Origin: Balanoglossus misakiensis
Taxonomy: Eukaryota; Hemichordata
DNA: 64,000 bases
NCBI GenBank assembly: GCA_040954595.2
Contig: CM082596.2
Location: 248,001 to 312,000, forward strand
Reading direction: 5' to 3'
The position numbers and the translations under genes were made by a program. The notes beneath the pieces were generated by a model that was not told where the DNA came from, made no database searches, and saw only the letters and a program-made list of their open reading frames with translations. Shown here one piece after another: positions 26,601 through 41,377 of the stretch (positions are counted from its first letter, which is position 1; each line of letters begins with the position of its first letter).

Positions 26601-29600
26601 ATTAACAAGATAAATTAAAGGGTTGTGATTAGTTTCTGTGCAGAGTAAATAATCAAATGAAGTGTTACAGTTAAATTATAATGAAGCTACTTCAGGTCAC
26701 AAATTCAAAGATTGGTGTAATTACAACACTACTTAAAAACCAATATTGTGACCCTTTTATAAACTTAATTTGATTGACTTTAAAGACACTGTTGATTTCT
26801 TTCAAGGATGATTGTATTAATTGTTTTCCATTTGTAACAAGATTACCAGCAGTTACAAACAGGAAGCCAATACTTTCAGGCATTACTTGAAAGATTCCAC
26901 TAGGAACCGCGACGCCGATGGTAACTGTTCAGCAGATTTCCCAGTAAATGCACGGACACCTTAATCCATCCCTGTCTGGCGATAATTTATTGGATTAAGC
27001 TTACAAACGCCGGTTAAGAGGACTAATGACACTAATGACAGTCAATTTGTCGAATATGCTTCTCTGTTTGATGGACTTCTTATTTCAAGCCCTTCCAGGC
27101 GCCATGCACACATTTCGGTGTTTTAGAAACTTGGTTATTATCCATTCTGTATTCCCTATCTTATTTGAATGTCAATTCAATCTTACCACAGAAAACATGT
27201 TTTTCTTCTACGATATTATAAACCTGACAGACAAAACAGAATATTTTTTTCAAGTGGATTTTCAGCCAAAGCAGAAGATTTGATGGATTACAAATGATGA
27301 TGTAAAATTATGATCTTATTGGGACAGGCTTCTAAAGTGAAGTCGCCGATTTGGGTGGTAAAGCTAAATGTTATGCTGTCAACAAACTAATATTCCCTCC
27401 ATGCCATGGTGTAATACACACTTCGTCAGACTTCATATTCATAAACGATGCATCGTCTTCTAAAAAGTGAATAGCATTTCGAAAAGTTGGTGAGATTTTC
27501 AAGGTATGAAATCAAAGCATTTCATATCCACGTCCAGATCATAGCAGTTTGTGTTTCATTAATTGTTAAAGCAACATGGAAATAGAACATTTAAATGACC
27601 TTTCACAGCAACTATCAAGCAAATACTTTCTGAATGGTGCATTTCATCAAAATGGTGGTTTGTGTATACAGTATACGCACATCAGGTGCACAAATTGCAC
27701 ATTTCAAAAAAGTATAGTCTGCTGTTCACATCTGTCTGTACTTCTCGATTGTAAAGCCCACTTTCTGTTCCTTTTCCACCATAATTGCATTTATAACATG
27801 ATGTATAATAAATATTTCTAACAGGTTAAAAAACACTCATTTATCTGTGCCCAAAGAAAGCGCAATTAATTGGTCCTCGAGTAAGACGGTATTTCCACAG
27901 ACACACCACCTTACATAAGAACGCCAAACATTATCAGAAACCTTTCCAATGTTAACTTTCACAATTGGCCCTGTGTTGTCGTCACGCAAATGTGTTAGCT
28001 GTCGTTTCCGAACAGACGTCTAAAGTGTGAAGCACAACCTCAGGAGTTGTAAGTACACTCCGTTGAAATCTCTTGGGTATCTTTTCTCGAGAGATGCTAA
28101 TACAGTAGCTGCTAGATACGACTTGCAATAATACCGTGAAGATGTTTCTTTTTGTTCGCGGATTTTTGTAATGTTTGTGTCATATGAGAACTTATTAATA
28201 CTGTTCTTTTCACTGCTACACCATCAGAGTAACTCTCCCAGCTAATCTTTTTTTCTGTACATGGAACTTAAATACCTATCGTGTGATAAAAGAGCTGTGG
28301 CTGCCAATCATCTTGGGATCAGGGCCTGATCAACAGACAAATTCAGCACATTTCTATATATACATAAATAACATCTTCTACGAAACCAAATATAACCAAC
28401 ATCTCACGTAAAAGAATTTGACATTGACCTATGAAACGAGAAGGGCAACACTTCACAAAACAGTATGAAATGTGAATATGTACTGGCCATCAGTCAGCAT
28501 ACGTTGTTATGGATCGACAACTGAGAAATGTATGATTCCTCAGGCACGAGTCTTCATAACTCTGTGCAATGAGGCTATATCATTCAGTATATATATGTGT
28601 TGTGTACATCAACATGCATGGTAATAGCAATTGCATATCGAGGCTGAGCAATGTTGTAGAACGATGAGTCAGCTCATAGCAACAGGTAATATTCCCGGAT
28701 GAATTATCAGCAAATCATGGAGAAATAACAACAGATAGATGTTGTCCCGATATGGAGGGAAAAGATGGTGTACAACTGTGTGACTTTGGATACGAATCCA
28801 AGACTTCCTAATATCAAATTTCTATGCTCCTTGAAGTTATTTTGGAGTAGGTGTTAACTGTTTATAGTAACTGCACGATCGCACTTGCATTCGAAATGTG
28901 AATACAATTAAAACTAAACACACTCTTGAGATTTGCACTGCAGCCTGAAAACATGTACTTACAGGCAGAGATTGACCCAGAAGGTGAAGATTCTGTTTGA
29001 GGACTCGATTTCCGTCAAGCGCACTGTTCTGGTTCTTACTAGACGACAAGATGTCAGACGTTCAGTCCGGCCAGATTTCATCCAAATCTGAGAGATACAG
29101 ACTCCCACGTGTGTTGGTGTTTCATCGGCCGGCCAAACCATTCATGTGCAGGGAGAATAAATGACGTTCCCACATCGGGTATACGTAGCAGTCAGTCAAC
29201 AGAACTCGATCAGTTTGATGTTGATCATCACAACATTTACCAACAGTTTATTAGTGCTTTGGCCTCTGACACCCAATTTGTGGGTTAATGAACACAATAA
29301 ATAAATCTAATAGTTCCTCACTATACATCGTTAAAACATCCTGTAACTGTAGACTACCCTTCTTTCTCTAGCCCTAGCCCAAAACATATCTAAACAGCCA
29401 TTTTCGAATGCTGTCCAAGAATGGATCAGTCCAGTTTTAATTGCAAAGGATGTTCTGGTATCGTTGAGCTTGTAGCATAATCAATGAAAAGAGCAATGAC
29501 AGAGATGATGTGGCACAAAAGAGTGTTGGCGACTTGAAGGAAATACTTTTAAATCCTGACCAATTTCTGCATTTTGCATCAATTTCTATATTTTAAACCT

Positions 29601-31086
29601 CTTTTTGTAAATAAATGATTGGCTTTTAATCATTATAGATTTAAATTAAACACATACATCGGTTTGTACCACATGACACACAATTGATTTTCATCATAAG
29701 TGAACCATACACTCAGTATCATACAATTATCAAACCACAATATGTAAACATGACGAGAGTCCCAAGCTAAGCCATCGGGCACGCAATATTCACTTCTTTA
29801 TGTTTGCTTCCTCATTTAAAAGGACATTGTATGCCAAAAGCGGTTCATTCTTTTCATGGAAACGATAAACAAGCACGTCCAGAGTAATTGCACACCGCCA
29901 GCACAATTTTAAATGGTGTTTTACACAAACAATTGCGTAGCGGTACCTCAAAGATAATGCAATTTCATGGTGTCTACACTGCCCTCAGTTTCCCAGTGCA
30001 AAGAGGCATTTTAGGTGACACTGCCTTATATCGGCATGTTAATATAAAAACAAATAATTTTTATCGCTTACTAATGTATCTTACTGATCGTTACTTTTCG
30101 TGCTTTTAAATATATTCAAAAATCAAAGGGTGAGATACGTGGAAGTGAATGAAGAAAGCAAGCTTAAGGTCACCATAGATATAAATTACTACCAGTGATG
30201 AAAAAATAATTGATAAAAGGTCAAAAGGCAGAAAGCTGGCACCAGAATGTTAAATATCAGGGAACGATTGTTTCGCCTCAAATTGTGGTCGCGTTTTTAA
30301 ATTTCCGACTTGGGTCATGGTTCTCTGTAATGACTTGTCGGTGACCAGCAAAGGATATGCTAGAATGAGGGAACTTCTCTGCCCCAGGAACCGTAATTTG
30401 GCATGAACACAGGATCTTCAGCCACATGCCGTTGAGAAGGACTTAGTACATGAGAATCACCAAGGTTACAGAAGTGAATAAATTGAAATTAACATAGTTA
30501 ACACAAAATGGTAGCACTCACGTGCACCTGTGTGTTAAAGCCATTCCTCTTGTACTGGCTTTTAAAATATCTTTCAGGCTTTTTGGGGACTAATGGCTTT
30601 GGAGATTAAACATAATTTTCCTGATAATAGATCCCGTAGAACAAAATTGCAATTTCTACAAATAATGGCAGTTGCTTTTAACCAGAAATTGGTTCAAAGA
30701 ATGATTAGTTAACATAATCAAACATATTTACATTGAATGTATATTTATTTATTTGCACATCTTGCATGTGATGGTTCTTTGTTCCTGTGGAATTTCTGGA
30801 ATAGTTTTTACTTGTGCCATTACAAAAAATAGGCTATTACCATGGTTACTACCATGGTTACCATTTTAATAAGTGCATTAACATAACACGCAGCACAACG
30901 CGGTGCATAGTACAATTGGGTTTTTATAGTTATGAGTTACAGGCCAGCGTGCATGTAAGGTTACAGAGACCTATCTTTCTAGTTTTCCATACAAGTCCTG
31001 GTGTTAGAGAACTAATGCCTTACGTCTGGCACCACTAGAATATTTACCTTTTTAATGTTAAATGTTTTATATTTCGCGCTAATGCA
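14631..31086. other. Long stretch with no supported gene
   Basis: I found no exon here with convincing paired splice sites and a recognisable product. The longest open frames (minus 18878-19201, 107 codons; minus 25528-25884, 118 codons starting at GTG) fall within the range expected by chance in DNA this AT-rich and carry no family motif. No tRNA or rRNA gene was seen. The stretch may be intergenic or intronic. Confidence 0.3.
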
Positions 31087-31126
31087 TGACTGACTGACTG
31101 ACTGACTGACTGACTGAATGAATGAA
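31087..31126 (+). repeat. Microsatellite (TGAC)7-(TGAA)3
   Basis: Seven TGAC units (31087-31114) are followed directly by three TGAA units (31115-31126). (TGAC)n is the reverse complement of the (TCAG)n half of the array at 13.6 kb. Confidence 0.95.
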
Positions 31127-34100
31127 TGCACCAGGTTTTGTTGTTAAAAAATCTCGAGTCAAAATTGGCAAAAATATAGTGCTTAGATGGGGGTGGAGTT
31201 CAATTCAAGTCAGAAGTTTCTTTCGAGGCGGACAAACACTGGCGCACAATCAACTATAGAAAAAACGAAGGCACTGCAGAAACCTGATATTGCTTCTGGC
31301 AGATTTTCTTTTTGAGCAAACTGCCGAATGTGTCTCCCGCTGTTTGTAGCCTTCGACCATAATAATTTAACAGTAAAGACTATTCATTATTCCAATAATG
31401 AACGAGCCCTTAAAACGTATGCACCTAGTCCCAGACATTGTCTGCTCTCGTAACTGCATTGTATATCTTTGAAAAGAAGTGAATGTTACTAAATCAAGGC
31501 ATAGTACCTTGAAATAGCATAATTTTCAAAATAGCCAAATTACTGTTAAATATTTACAATCTTTGAGGGTGTTATCGCATCTTTAGAATTTTTTGATTGT
31601 GCCTAGATTTAATGTTGTACTTCCGTTACAAGGACTGGCCTTTTAAGGAAACAATTCTTGGCTCTTAAAGGTATAAAATATGCTGTGAGAGGAATCAATA
31701 GTACTGACTGCTTTTACCCTTCAAAGTAGAGAAATACTTAAAGGCAAAATTCTCATTCTATGTATGACAGTGGATTGTTCACCAATAAACTACAACCTAA
31801 GTTTTTAAAACACCTGACATTACTTCCTGGTCTTTTTGCCCAAAGTCCATATATCTGTCTTTCACAGACTTGACTTTGTTCTGTGTTGTGTTGATTCTCA
31901 GTGCTGTTCTGTATCGTTTTGTGACTGTTTGTCTTTGCAACTGGTCGTGTAAACACTATACATGTGATCGCAAATATTTTCAACCAATTTTTCATTCAAA
32001 AGAGTGTTAGAAATGTATTTTTCCACTGCAAACCCTGTTCATTCGAGTTGTCTTCGACTTAGAGACAGCATGGCAAATGATTGATTGGATAAGCTAGAGG
32101 CAGTATACTTTTCTCCCTAATTGGAAATGTCGTGACCTCAAGCAGCTGGAAAGAGGAAACATTCGTCGAATTTCCGCCAGATGTTACATTTGGAGACACG
32201 CAAAACAGCTAGATATGTAATATGCTACCAATATTGCATCACTTTGATATCTTTATCTCAGCACATCTGGTCAACATATATTGTGCATATGGGTATTACT
32301 TGTTATCTAGTGGGTACTGATTGACTGAACATACAAGGACTAATATTTTGTTCTTAAGAATGAATCTTATGCGGTTAAATCGATTTTCAACTGTCATTCA
32401 GTACTGCATGCAAGGAAGCAAAACAGTACCTGTTCATCTCAGAATTTAATTCGAGCATTCGGTTGGAGTTAGTTCCAATAAGAATTTTGGAATCTATTGA
32501 CCATATGTTGAAGTGTTTTTAGAGTTGTCGTGAAATCGCCAGTGACATAACACCATTGGTTGATTGGAAGCCATATCTTATATCATACCTCATAGCTGTA
32601 CAAGCAATGCAGAAACCTGGTTAAGAGTTTTATGTTTTCCTGATTCAAAAGCCTTTGGCTGTTTCATTAGGTGTCTTGTAAGTTCTTACGAGAGGTTTCT
32701 CAACTGTGGATTTTGTATGGGTTATATACCGGTATATTAAAATGCCAGTATGAAACACGCCTGTGAAATATTGCTGAATGACCTATGCTGGACGATAAAC
32801 ATTTCGTGCATTGATAAGTGTTCCCCAAATATGAACACACTCATACTACACATTCTCTTAACCGGCTCTGTTACCAGGAATTCCGGGTTGAAGAGGGCGC
32901 TTTTCATTTTTAAACACTCTTGCTCCTAAGCACTCTTAAATATGGCATATCCATCACACAAGGAGGAGCCCACACACACATGCATTTAATGTAATATCAA
33001 ATATTGTTAAAATATTGTGACAGATTCTGCTAAAATTGGTAGAAGCAGGTAGTAATGTTGGTTGGTAGTTGGGATGAGATACCTCTCCATCATGTGATAT
33101 GTAGCGCCCTCCTGCAGAATGGAGTTAAAGCATTATTTGGGTCGGCAACTGTAGTTTTTTAGAAGACGACCAATTGCCTATAGCAAGTCAACAATTCTAG
33201 TCATATTGCTGGGCTAATATTATTTCCCTAGAGGTCAGTTTTGCAAAATATCATTTGCACATAAATGTAGCATCAGTAGGCTTCAATAATATAAAAGCCG
33301 TGGCACAATACAGTGATCAGACAGCATGTTGTTTAATACTTTATCAGATATTGTTTGATAATTAAGTATTAATTTTTATTTTATGCCAAAATCCTCAGTT
33401 TCTGTAGTGTTCTTATAAATTCTCTGCCAGTGGAGGTAAAAAGTCTCATGACAATGTAAACCTCTGTTGTCCTCCATACATCAATCTTTATCACTTAATT
33501 ATCAGAATCTAAAGCTACTCCATATTGTTATTTGCTCCAGCTAAGCCACCTGACTAGCTTTTCCAAGAGATTAATTTTAACTGGATGGGGATTAACCCCT
33601 ACACAATCATCACTTGGTCAGCTGATTTCACTATGCACATGCAGTGAACGAAGGTCAGATAGAGAACGAGGGCATACATGTAGTACTGAATATTGCAACC
33701 AACAACATAGAAATCAGAAGTGTGGTGTGCTGTTTTGAATGCATAGCAGTTCAAAGTATGTGACACAAACTAGAACAAAATGACTGTTTATCACCGAGCA
33801 AAAAGTACAGGATTGCCTTGTGTTGTGTTGTGTTCAGAAATTCTCACAGTTTTGCCATCCAGGTTTGAAATGTAATCAGATTGGTCATTGGACATAAGCA
33901 CTACATATAGTAACGCCCAATGAAATTTCTTTCCGCTTTTTCAAGTATCGTTTCCTAACCTTGAGAATCAGTTTTATCCATTCCCCCGTCTGTTAAGGTA
34001 TTCAGTAAAATGTTACAATTTTTCCAACAGTGTAAAATGTAGAAAAAAAAGCTAATACAAGTAGGTTACTTGTTATGCTTCTTACTAAAATCAGCAGTCG

Positions 34101-37100
34101 CCGTAGTGAAACCACGGCGATGAACAGTGATTGCCTTGATCGATGGAGGCTTTCCCATTAAAAGTACGTTATTTAGTCGTTACCTATCAATAATGCAAGG
34201 TTTGCGGTCGCACAGGGTGCTCTTTTAGCCGAATGCCTGCCGGCTCTTCATGATTTTTCGAGACATCATGCAGTGAACGCTGACAAGTCCAAGAATTGGA
34301 TTGGCCTGCTCAGCTCATGAGTTTAATTGAAAGCAAAAGTGCAAGTAGTCTGCAAGAAAGTTTACCTCATTTCATGACGGAATCGTCAATACCTTGTTGT
34401 CATTTTACGGGAAATTCATCCACTCCTTCATTTAACTGCCGCTTTTCTCGTTAAAACGTGTCTGAAATTTACACGGTCGGTAAGGATTTAATGGACTTCA
34501 ACTTAATTATTTAGTTGTCTCGTATCATTGTATCTCACCTAAGTAGAACGGAAAAACACTCTGTACTTCAAGTTCTTGAAAGCATGTTCGAGGTTAGTCT
34601 ATACACTGATGCGTTCAAACACAGTTGTTATTAGCGACGGGGGATCTTTTGTTCAGGTGTTCAAGTTCTCCAGTGTATACAGGCATTACAGCCATTCAGG
34701 CTCTGGTTACACTTTTGTACACAACGCTGTGAGCCTTCTTTTTACTCAAAGGGTCACCAGAACAACAGACTCTAATCAATCTTGCACTTTACCGTTTACA
34801 TGTGCGTTTGCTAATGGAGTGGGTCTGGTCATCAGCAAACGCTCAATTTCGTCCGAGATGGCAAAATGTAAAGCGATATCATAAAATATTCTTTATTACT
34901 GAAACATTTGGCAATACTGCTATATCGTTACTGTCAAATATTGTAGTCTGAGTTTAAAACCAGGTTCTTGGTCGACCCTTTACACTAGTTGAATGTACTC
35001 TTTGCGTCTGGTAACGACAGATGTATAAATCAACCACTGCCCAATTACAAACTGTAGCTATTGCACACGGTGTATTAAGTGAAGCGGTTAGGAGAATTGT
35101 CTCTTAAAATAATAAATTTTGATTATTTATTGAGCTTGTATGAAGTAGCTCGGCATGTTGCGTCTACTAACTGTCAACCTTCAAAACATCTTGTTCTTTT
35201 TTATTGTTCTGGTTGCAAACAGGAATAAAGAGAAACTCCCCCAAAAAGAGAAGTCAATACGACTTTTGACTAATTTATTCATGCAATAGTATTGGTTTCT
35301 GATTTTTTTAATGTAGAAACAGAGCGGCACATGTAACGAGTTAGCATGATTTCAGCGCATTAATGGTTAAAGTCACCGATGATTAGACACATGTTATGTG
35401 ATGGTCCGATACACTCAACTGAACACGACCTGAACTAGGAGAGACTGCAACCTCCCTAGTTTCTGAGAAATTTGAAACTTAGCAGCGGTTTAAGAGGTTA
35501 AATTGTTCAGCATTTCTACAAGGAATGCAGTTTACTGAAAAGCGATATCTGACCTGGCAGAGGGATGGGTCATGACGTCGATTATAACACCATGTGTTGA
35601 TGGAATACGGAAGATCTGCAATTGTTACCAATACCGATCATTTCCTCTCCTTTACACATCAGTGTTGCAAAAATTAATATTTACACAAGTTGCTCCTAGG
35701 ATAAGCAAATTTTAGGTGATTCTGCCCCAAGAGTAATCAATACTAGAATCTTTTCATATAGTATAGCAAGCAAGGCGCTACTTGAGCTAAACGCACGCAC
35801 ATAAAATCGCTCGATCGATTGCAGTTTAACCTTTCATTAGAATACATATTTCCCAGAACAGACTTGAAAAAACAGTGATTTCAGTGTATTGTTGTCTGGT
35901 TGAAAATGATACAAATGAATAATTACATTGATCGAGAATTCCATTAGTCATGTTCCTGATAGATGTTTAAACAGGATATGAAAAACAGAGATTTGATCTT
36001 TCAAGATTGAAAAAAATGGTGTTACAGTTCCATTGCCAGAATATTCCAAATGGGGACTACCATCTACTCTTTGCAAGTATTTACAACCTTGTTCACAGTA
36101 TCACCGAAGAAGTAAAACATAATTATCCTGCTGCTAGTTATTTTTCAAAGTTTCTGGTTGCCTGCCTAGGGGTACACAATTCACCAATATTATTATTGTA
36201 CTAAAATAAGATATATGAAATACCATAAATATTATATTACAGGCTATGCCCACAGGTCAAGTATTTAGCGAGTAAATGTAATTAACCTAGGTGGAAAATA
36301 TAGAGGAAATTATAGTATGGGACGGCAATACCTTCTTGCAAATGATTGCAAAGAGGTAATCTTACTTATTACAACCGTTTATTTTCTGTATGTTAGTTTC
36401 CGTTCAAATTATCAATGTGGGCTTTTATAATAAAATAATTTAATGCATATTTGCTAATTACGTGTTTGTTTCTTCTACAGTGAATGAACGCGCGGATGGG
36501 ATGGATGGATGGGAGGATGACGTCATATGATTCTAAACAATTTGGATGGACCCGTTATTTGACACAACTGTAAACTATTTTACCTTGACTGTCAGACACA
36601 TGCACACAGTAAGGCAGCACTGCATGTATGCATAAGTGTAGCACACTCATATAGCGCCAAATATGCAAAGTCAATGTCAACGTCAAATCTGCATGGATCA
36701 ATTTGAATGCATATTCCTTGTATCCATAAGACATGTGCTTTCAGGAATGTACAATATTTCCCAGGTGGAAATGTCACCACAGGAATCTTAAATGAATATC
36801 ATGGGGACACTTTGAAAAAGATGGATCGTATCAAAATAAAGGCAGAGTAGTAATCAGGTCCGTTCAGTTGGCATAACTTTTAGTTTGAAAAATGGAGTCT
36901 TAGCTGACCTTCATGAGGAGAACATATGGAAATGAAGGGTGTATATTTACTGTACATAAAATTCTAATTCGCATATTTGCCATATATTTCTCACATTAGC
37001 GCATCAAATCGATGACACTTGTTACAGATATTTAGTCTAAATCTTTAAACAGTTCCATGTTTAGTAAAATCTGCATACTTAACGAATTTGTGTATTCAGC

Positions 37101-37264
37101 ACCATAAATCAGGGTGACTGCACTGTTAGAAACCTATACCCATCCATATGATATAAAATCATAGGTCAAGTATCACATGTACATGGATACGGGTCTACAA
37201 GTAAATCAAAAACTACGAATGTAGTAGCCCAGCAGAGATATAATTTGATCCTATCTTCACACAG
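31127..37264. other. No supported gene
   Basis: A 102-codon + strand frame at 34576-34884 begins at TTG, has no motif and is not called. A short GGAT-rich tract lies at 36493-36519. Nothing else is supported. Confidence 0.3.
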
Positions 37265-37390
37265 AAGTGTTCCATATGATAAGTGACCTTGATACAAAGG
37301 TTGACAAAAACTTTCTGAAGGTTTGCACTGATAATAATTGCAAGGCAGGTGTGGATGTCACAAGCATGGCTAAGAAATTCACTGATACAG
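37265..37390 (+). CDS. Candidate phase 1-1 exon inside the longest ORF of the window
   Basis: The longest open frame in the window runs from about 37247 to 37728. Within it, an acceptor (CCTATCTTCACACAG) and a donor (ACAG|GTATTT) delimit a 126-bp exon. It is symmetric in phase 1 and encodes about 42 residues beginning EVFHMISDLDTKVDKNFLK and containing two cysteines (VCTDNNC). Symmetric phase-1 exons are typical of shuffled extracellular modules, but I recognise no module. Alternatively the whole 153-codon frame is coding, or it is open by chance. Confidence 0.22.
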
Positions 37391-37728
37391 GTATTTATCT
37401 CAACAACAATGAAGAACCTCAAAGGTCATCTGTAGTGGTGATATCCTGTAATAGCCAGATATGCCAAAGTAGGTTTCTTTTTAGCGTACATAATAAAACC
37501 TATTTGATGGTGGCACACCGTATTGCAATCAACCTTTATGGGCATTCGGTATCATTAAAACATCAGGGTTTCCAAATATTCTCAAATAATAAGGATACAT
37601 TATTGACTTACGAACGTAGAAAACCCAGTGGTGAAAATTTAGCATTTCCGTGTGATGCACTGAGTAATGAGTGCCCAGGTATAAGCACAGAATCAGATTT
37701 AACGCTGTTATTTGACATTTACGCATAG

Positions 37729-40700
37729 CACACAGCTTTGTCCTGACTTCAAAATAGGGTACACTTTCATAAGTTGGTAATTCCATACAGCAAATTGAAA
37801 GCTGATGTTACAGAGCAACTGTAATTTGGTTTAGCGAGCAGTGTATATGAAATAGTTTGCGATGTGACAACGCAGATTGCCATGATGATTATGACTATTT
37901 TTACGTGGGTATTTCATGTTGTTGTCAATTTTGCTACATTTCCAAACTACCTCCATGGTTGTATAATTCAGTTTCACCTACGCATGACGTCTGGAAATGA
38001 ATGTGCTAGAATTTTGATCCCATCTTCCATGCTGAGATCTTACATACATCGAAATCCACAAACGAAATTCTATCTTGTAGCTCAAGATTTCCACTGTCCA
38101 TTAAGAATAACTAAATTACACAAAAATATTTTAATCAATTAATCACACTCAACGAAAGAAACCTATGACTATGACATAACCAAGTTACATGCAAGGCTAT
38201 AGACTACAAAATAGACCGTACTGATATTTGAACACTAGGTCTAACATTACTAATGTTGAAATTTGATGCAGAACTCAATGATTTCCAGAATATAGCCCCA
38301 GAAATTACACTTTAATATTTTTATGTGAAACAAACAGTTTCGATTATACTGTATTTGATAATCGTGAGTACTTTTATCACATACTCAACAAGTCGTCTGC
38401 TAAGTTACCGTCTTCTCGAAGTAGAAACACACCTAACCACTTTGATGAAAAAATGCTTTGCTTGATTCAAGCATCGTGCACACTGAAAGTGATGCTCAAT
38501 CATTCAGCGTTCCCACTCATAACCTGATATAAATTCTTTTCCACGTTTGTTGAAAGTAAAATTATTTTCTAACTACTGCTGTTTAAAATGTGTAACATAT
38601 ATACCGGTATTAGTATTCAATTCTTATCAAAACTTCGAAGAATGGAGGACAGAGACTGCTCAGAGCCATATTAATTCATGTACACAGCAGGTAATGATAA
38701 CAGTGAAAGATGAAGCATCCAGCATAAAAGTATATTAGAATTTAAAAATTAAAAGCGACCTCGAGCATATCATTTTCGGTGCTGATTGTAAAGCTCTTTG
38801 TAACTCTCCGTGTCTCTCATCTATCTCTGGGCTGTGTCTACATACGCCACTGTCTCTGTCTCTCTATCTGTGGTATAAGTGTTGTTGTTTCTGTCCATAT
38901 CTCGGTCTGTCTGCCTGCCTGTCTGTCTCTCTGTCTGTCTGCCTTATTGTTTAACTGCATGCCATAATCCCTGTCTCTTTATCATCTTCTCTCTGCCCCT
39001 TCTCTTAATTTAACGTTACGGTTTATATAGAATACCAGTTGCCAAGTCTATTCTACACTATATTCAACTGCAGCAATGGGATCGGCTTCGCTACATTCAT
39101 CACACTTCTGAAGGAATTATCCCATGTTATTATAAAATTGGCGCCATTTTGATATTGCACCTGGGAACTTAGGCACACAGGATTAAATTCATTCTATTTC
39201 CTTGCGCGAGGAAAGTAAATTTGGTAGCAGATGAGATGTCACCTAATAGGAAGTTACATATGGAATGTGAAAAGTCTTATCCCCTTCGCAAACTCCACCC
39301 CATTGACATGTTATCCTAGCAACTGATTTATCAAGATGAAAGGGTCATGGTGGTCATATTGCTATCTTCTGACACAAGGCATTTTTCTGAACCAAGGAAA
39401 TGGAACTCTGAGAAAACAGCACTGTAAGTGTGCGTGAGGTAGCTCGCGCAGAAAATATTACAAATCATTGTCTCGCATGCACATTAAGAAAACTACAAAG
39501 AAATGGCAATATTGGGAGAGCAGACACTGCCATAGACTTATTCATTTGGTACTTCAATGGGCCGATGCATTGCTTTCGCTAAGGTACAAGACGCCTGAGA
39601 TGAAATTACTTATACTTAGTAAGCATTTTCTGAATGCTTTCTTAATCTCATCTCGTCAGAGATGTCGATTTGTTTATAGGGAGTGACTAATTGAATCGAT
39701 GCTCGAAATAAATACAAGTTACGGTGGGACAGAAATGAAATCCATGGTAAAGTGGCCCAGTTCCATACAGTTTCAATTAATTATAAATATTCAAAATCTT
39801 GTCTGAAAAAGCTTGTCTTAAACACGGGCAGAATATATCACCAAGTTCTTTTGTACACTTATGAACCAGCTTGATATCGCGTTATATATGTAGGTTGATT
39901 TATGTGACACTCTGGATGCTGTGTTTAACCTCTGACCCCTGAAATCGTCACTGTTCCATAATTGAAATGGGCTTTCAAACTGTTACAGTAAGTTATCTAA
40001 TCAAAACACAAAGTGGGAAAATGTAAAAACACATAAATCATTGATGTCTTCATGATAAACTTTTGAGCGTGGTTAACATATTAAAATATTTCAGTCTAAG
40101 TTGTAACTTGTAAAGCATTGATGTAAGAGATCAAATCAATATTGTAAGGGTTAAGCTTGAATCAAAATGCTCAATCGGCCATACGTAATATTTGATAAAT
40201 CAACTTTGTCCGTATACCAGCGGTGTCATATTATCCCTTATGTAAGAACGAGTTGATTTTTGCTCCTGTTCTAGTAGTATGGGCAGCTGGGGGAAAGTTA
40301 TTTGCATAAAAACTAAATTCGTTTACACAGTTTTGATTTTTTATTGACTGCTACTGGCCATTTTCATTTGATTGTTCTTCTTCCCTGGGTGGCCTCCACT
40401 CAGGACGCACCGAGAAAGCGTAATCAAACGTACCTCAGCCATTGCCGCTTGTTATTCACAATCGTGTGAATCGACTAAACTACGTAATAATGTGGGCGTG
40501 ATAATTCAAGCCAAATAATCCGCTTTCTCCACGCACGGTGTGCGACGAAATGATCGATTTTCAGAGGAATATCCGTTTAGGGAGCCCATACTAGTGGCCG
40601 CATGTCTGACTTACATGTTACCTCTCTGTCAGTTCCTGATTGGCAATTTACAATGGCGCGGAAAACATTAGCAGCATGTCTGTAAGCCTATAGTTCTCTA

Positions 40701-41377
40701 GACAAACGCGACACTACCGAACATTACGGCTGCGGAAACAAATTTAGGGTATCTGAATTCAAATCTTTCAGAATATTTCATATTTTACAGTGCCTATACT
40801 GATTATAGGGGCCTAAAACGATTTTAATATAAACGTCATGCACTGGTACTACATCTGAATGCTTTCTCTCGAAATTGTCTCACAAATGCAGTTCCTTCCC
40901 CATCAACGCGAAATCTCTACTCAAACATTTGTACCTGCATTTCAACTATCTTCAATAACTCAACCTGGACTCAACCTTTTGCTCAAGAGCTTTAAATAGG
41001 TAGTCAGCCGTTGCCAACATGCTCACAAGTTGAAATTGCTCATTCTGTGACATGTAATTTTCACTCTTCTTAAAGCAAGTTAATTTCCGCAAACTGCGGC
41101 ATGTTTCATTTTAGTCTTTGCCTATAGTAAGTACATTACAGGCCGACAACTGTTAGAGTGTAACGAGGTTTTCAAATTGGTTTATTTATTACTCGCCTCT
41201 GAGGGCACTGTGATGAAATGGGGCTGTAAAATCCATCCTATGAAAGACATAAATCATTTTCACATATCTACACTTAGTGCAAAAATGTTTTGTTTTGTCA
41301 AACACAAAAAGGCAAATTGCAAATAGCTTTTGCAGTTTGTTTCGCAGGAAGATATCGTGGAACGGACTACCAAAATT
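37729..41377. other. No supported gene; simple CT-rich repeat inside
   Basis: The stretch contains a (CTGT/CTGC)-rich tract at about 38905-38943. An ATG-started frame at 39335 reaches a GTAAGT donor at 39424 (29 codons, beginning MKGSWWSYCYLLTQG). It could be a first exon, but no partner exon was found. Confidence 0.25.
38905..38943 (+). repeat. Degenerate CTGT/CTGC/CTCT microsatellite
   Basis: Short runs of CTGT, CTGC and CTCT units lie in a pyrimidine-rich stretch that starts further upstream near 38800. The array is imperfect and low in complexity. Confidence 0.8.

Noticed and set aside
28023-28036. GTAAGT at about 28030 as an exon donor
   Set aside because: The upstream frame is only about 17 codons with no acceptor or recognisable product.
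30574-30711. 45-codon frame after a good acceptor (ATATCTTTCAG)
   Set aside because: No upstream exon to join, no motif; acceptor-like strings before open frames of this size are common.
34576-34884. 102-codon + strand frame
   Set aside because: The first codon is TTG and no motif or exon border supports it.
39335-39423. ATG frame reaching a GTAAGT donor, possible first exon
   Set aside because: Only 29 codons and no downstream partner exon found; mentioned but not called as a gene.
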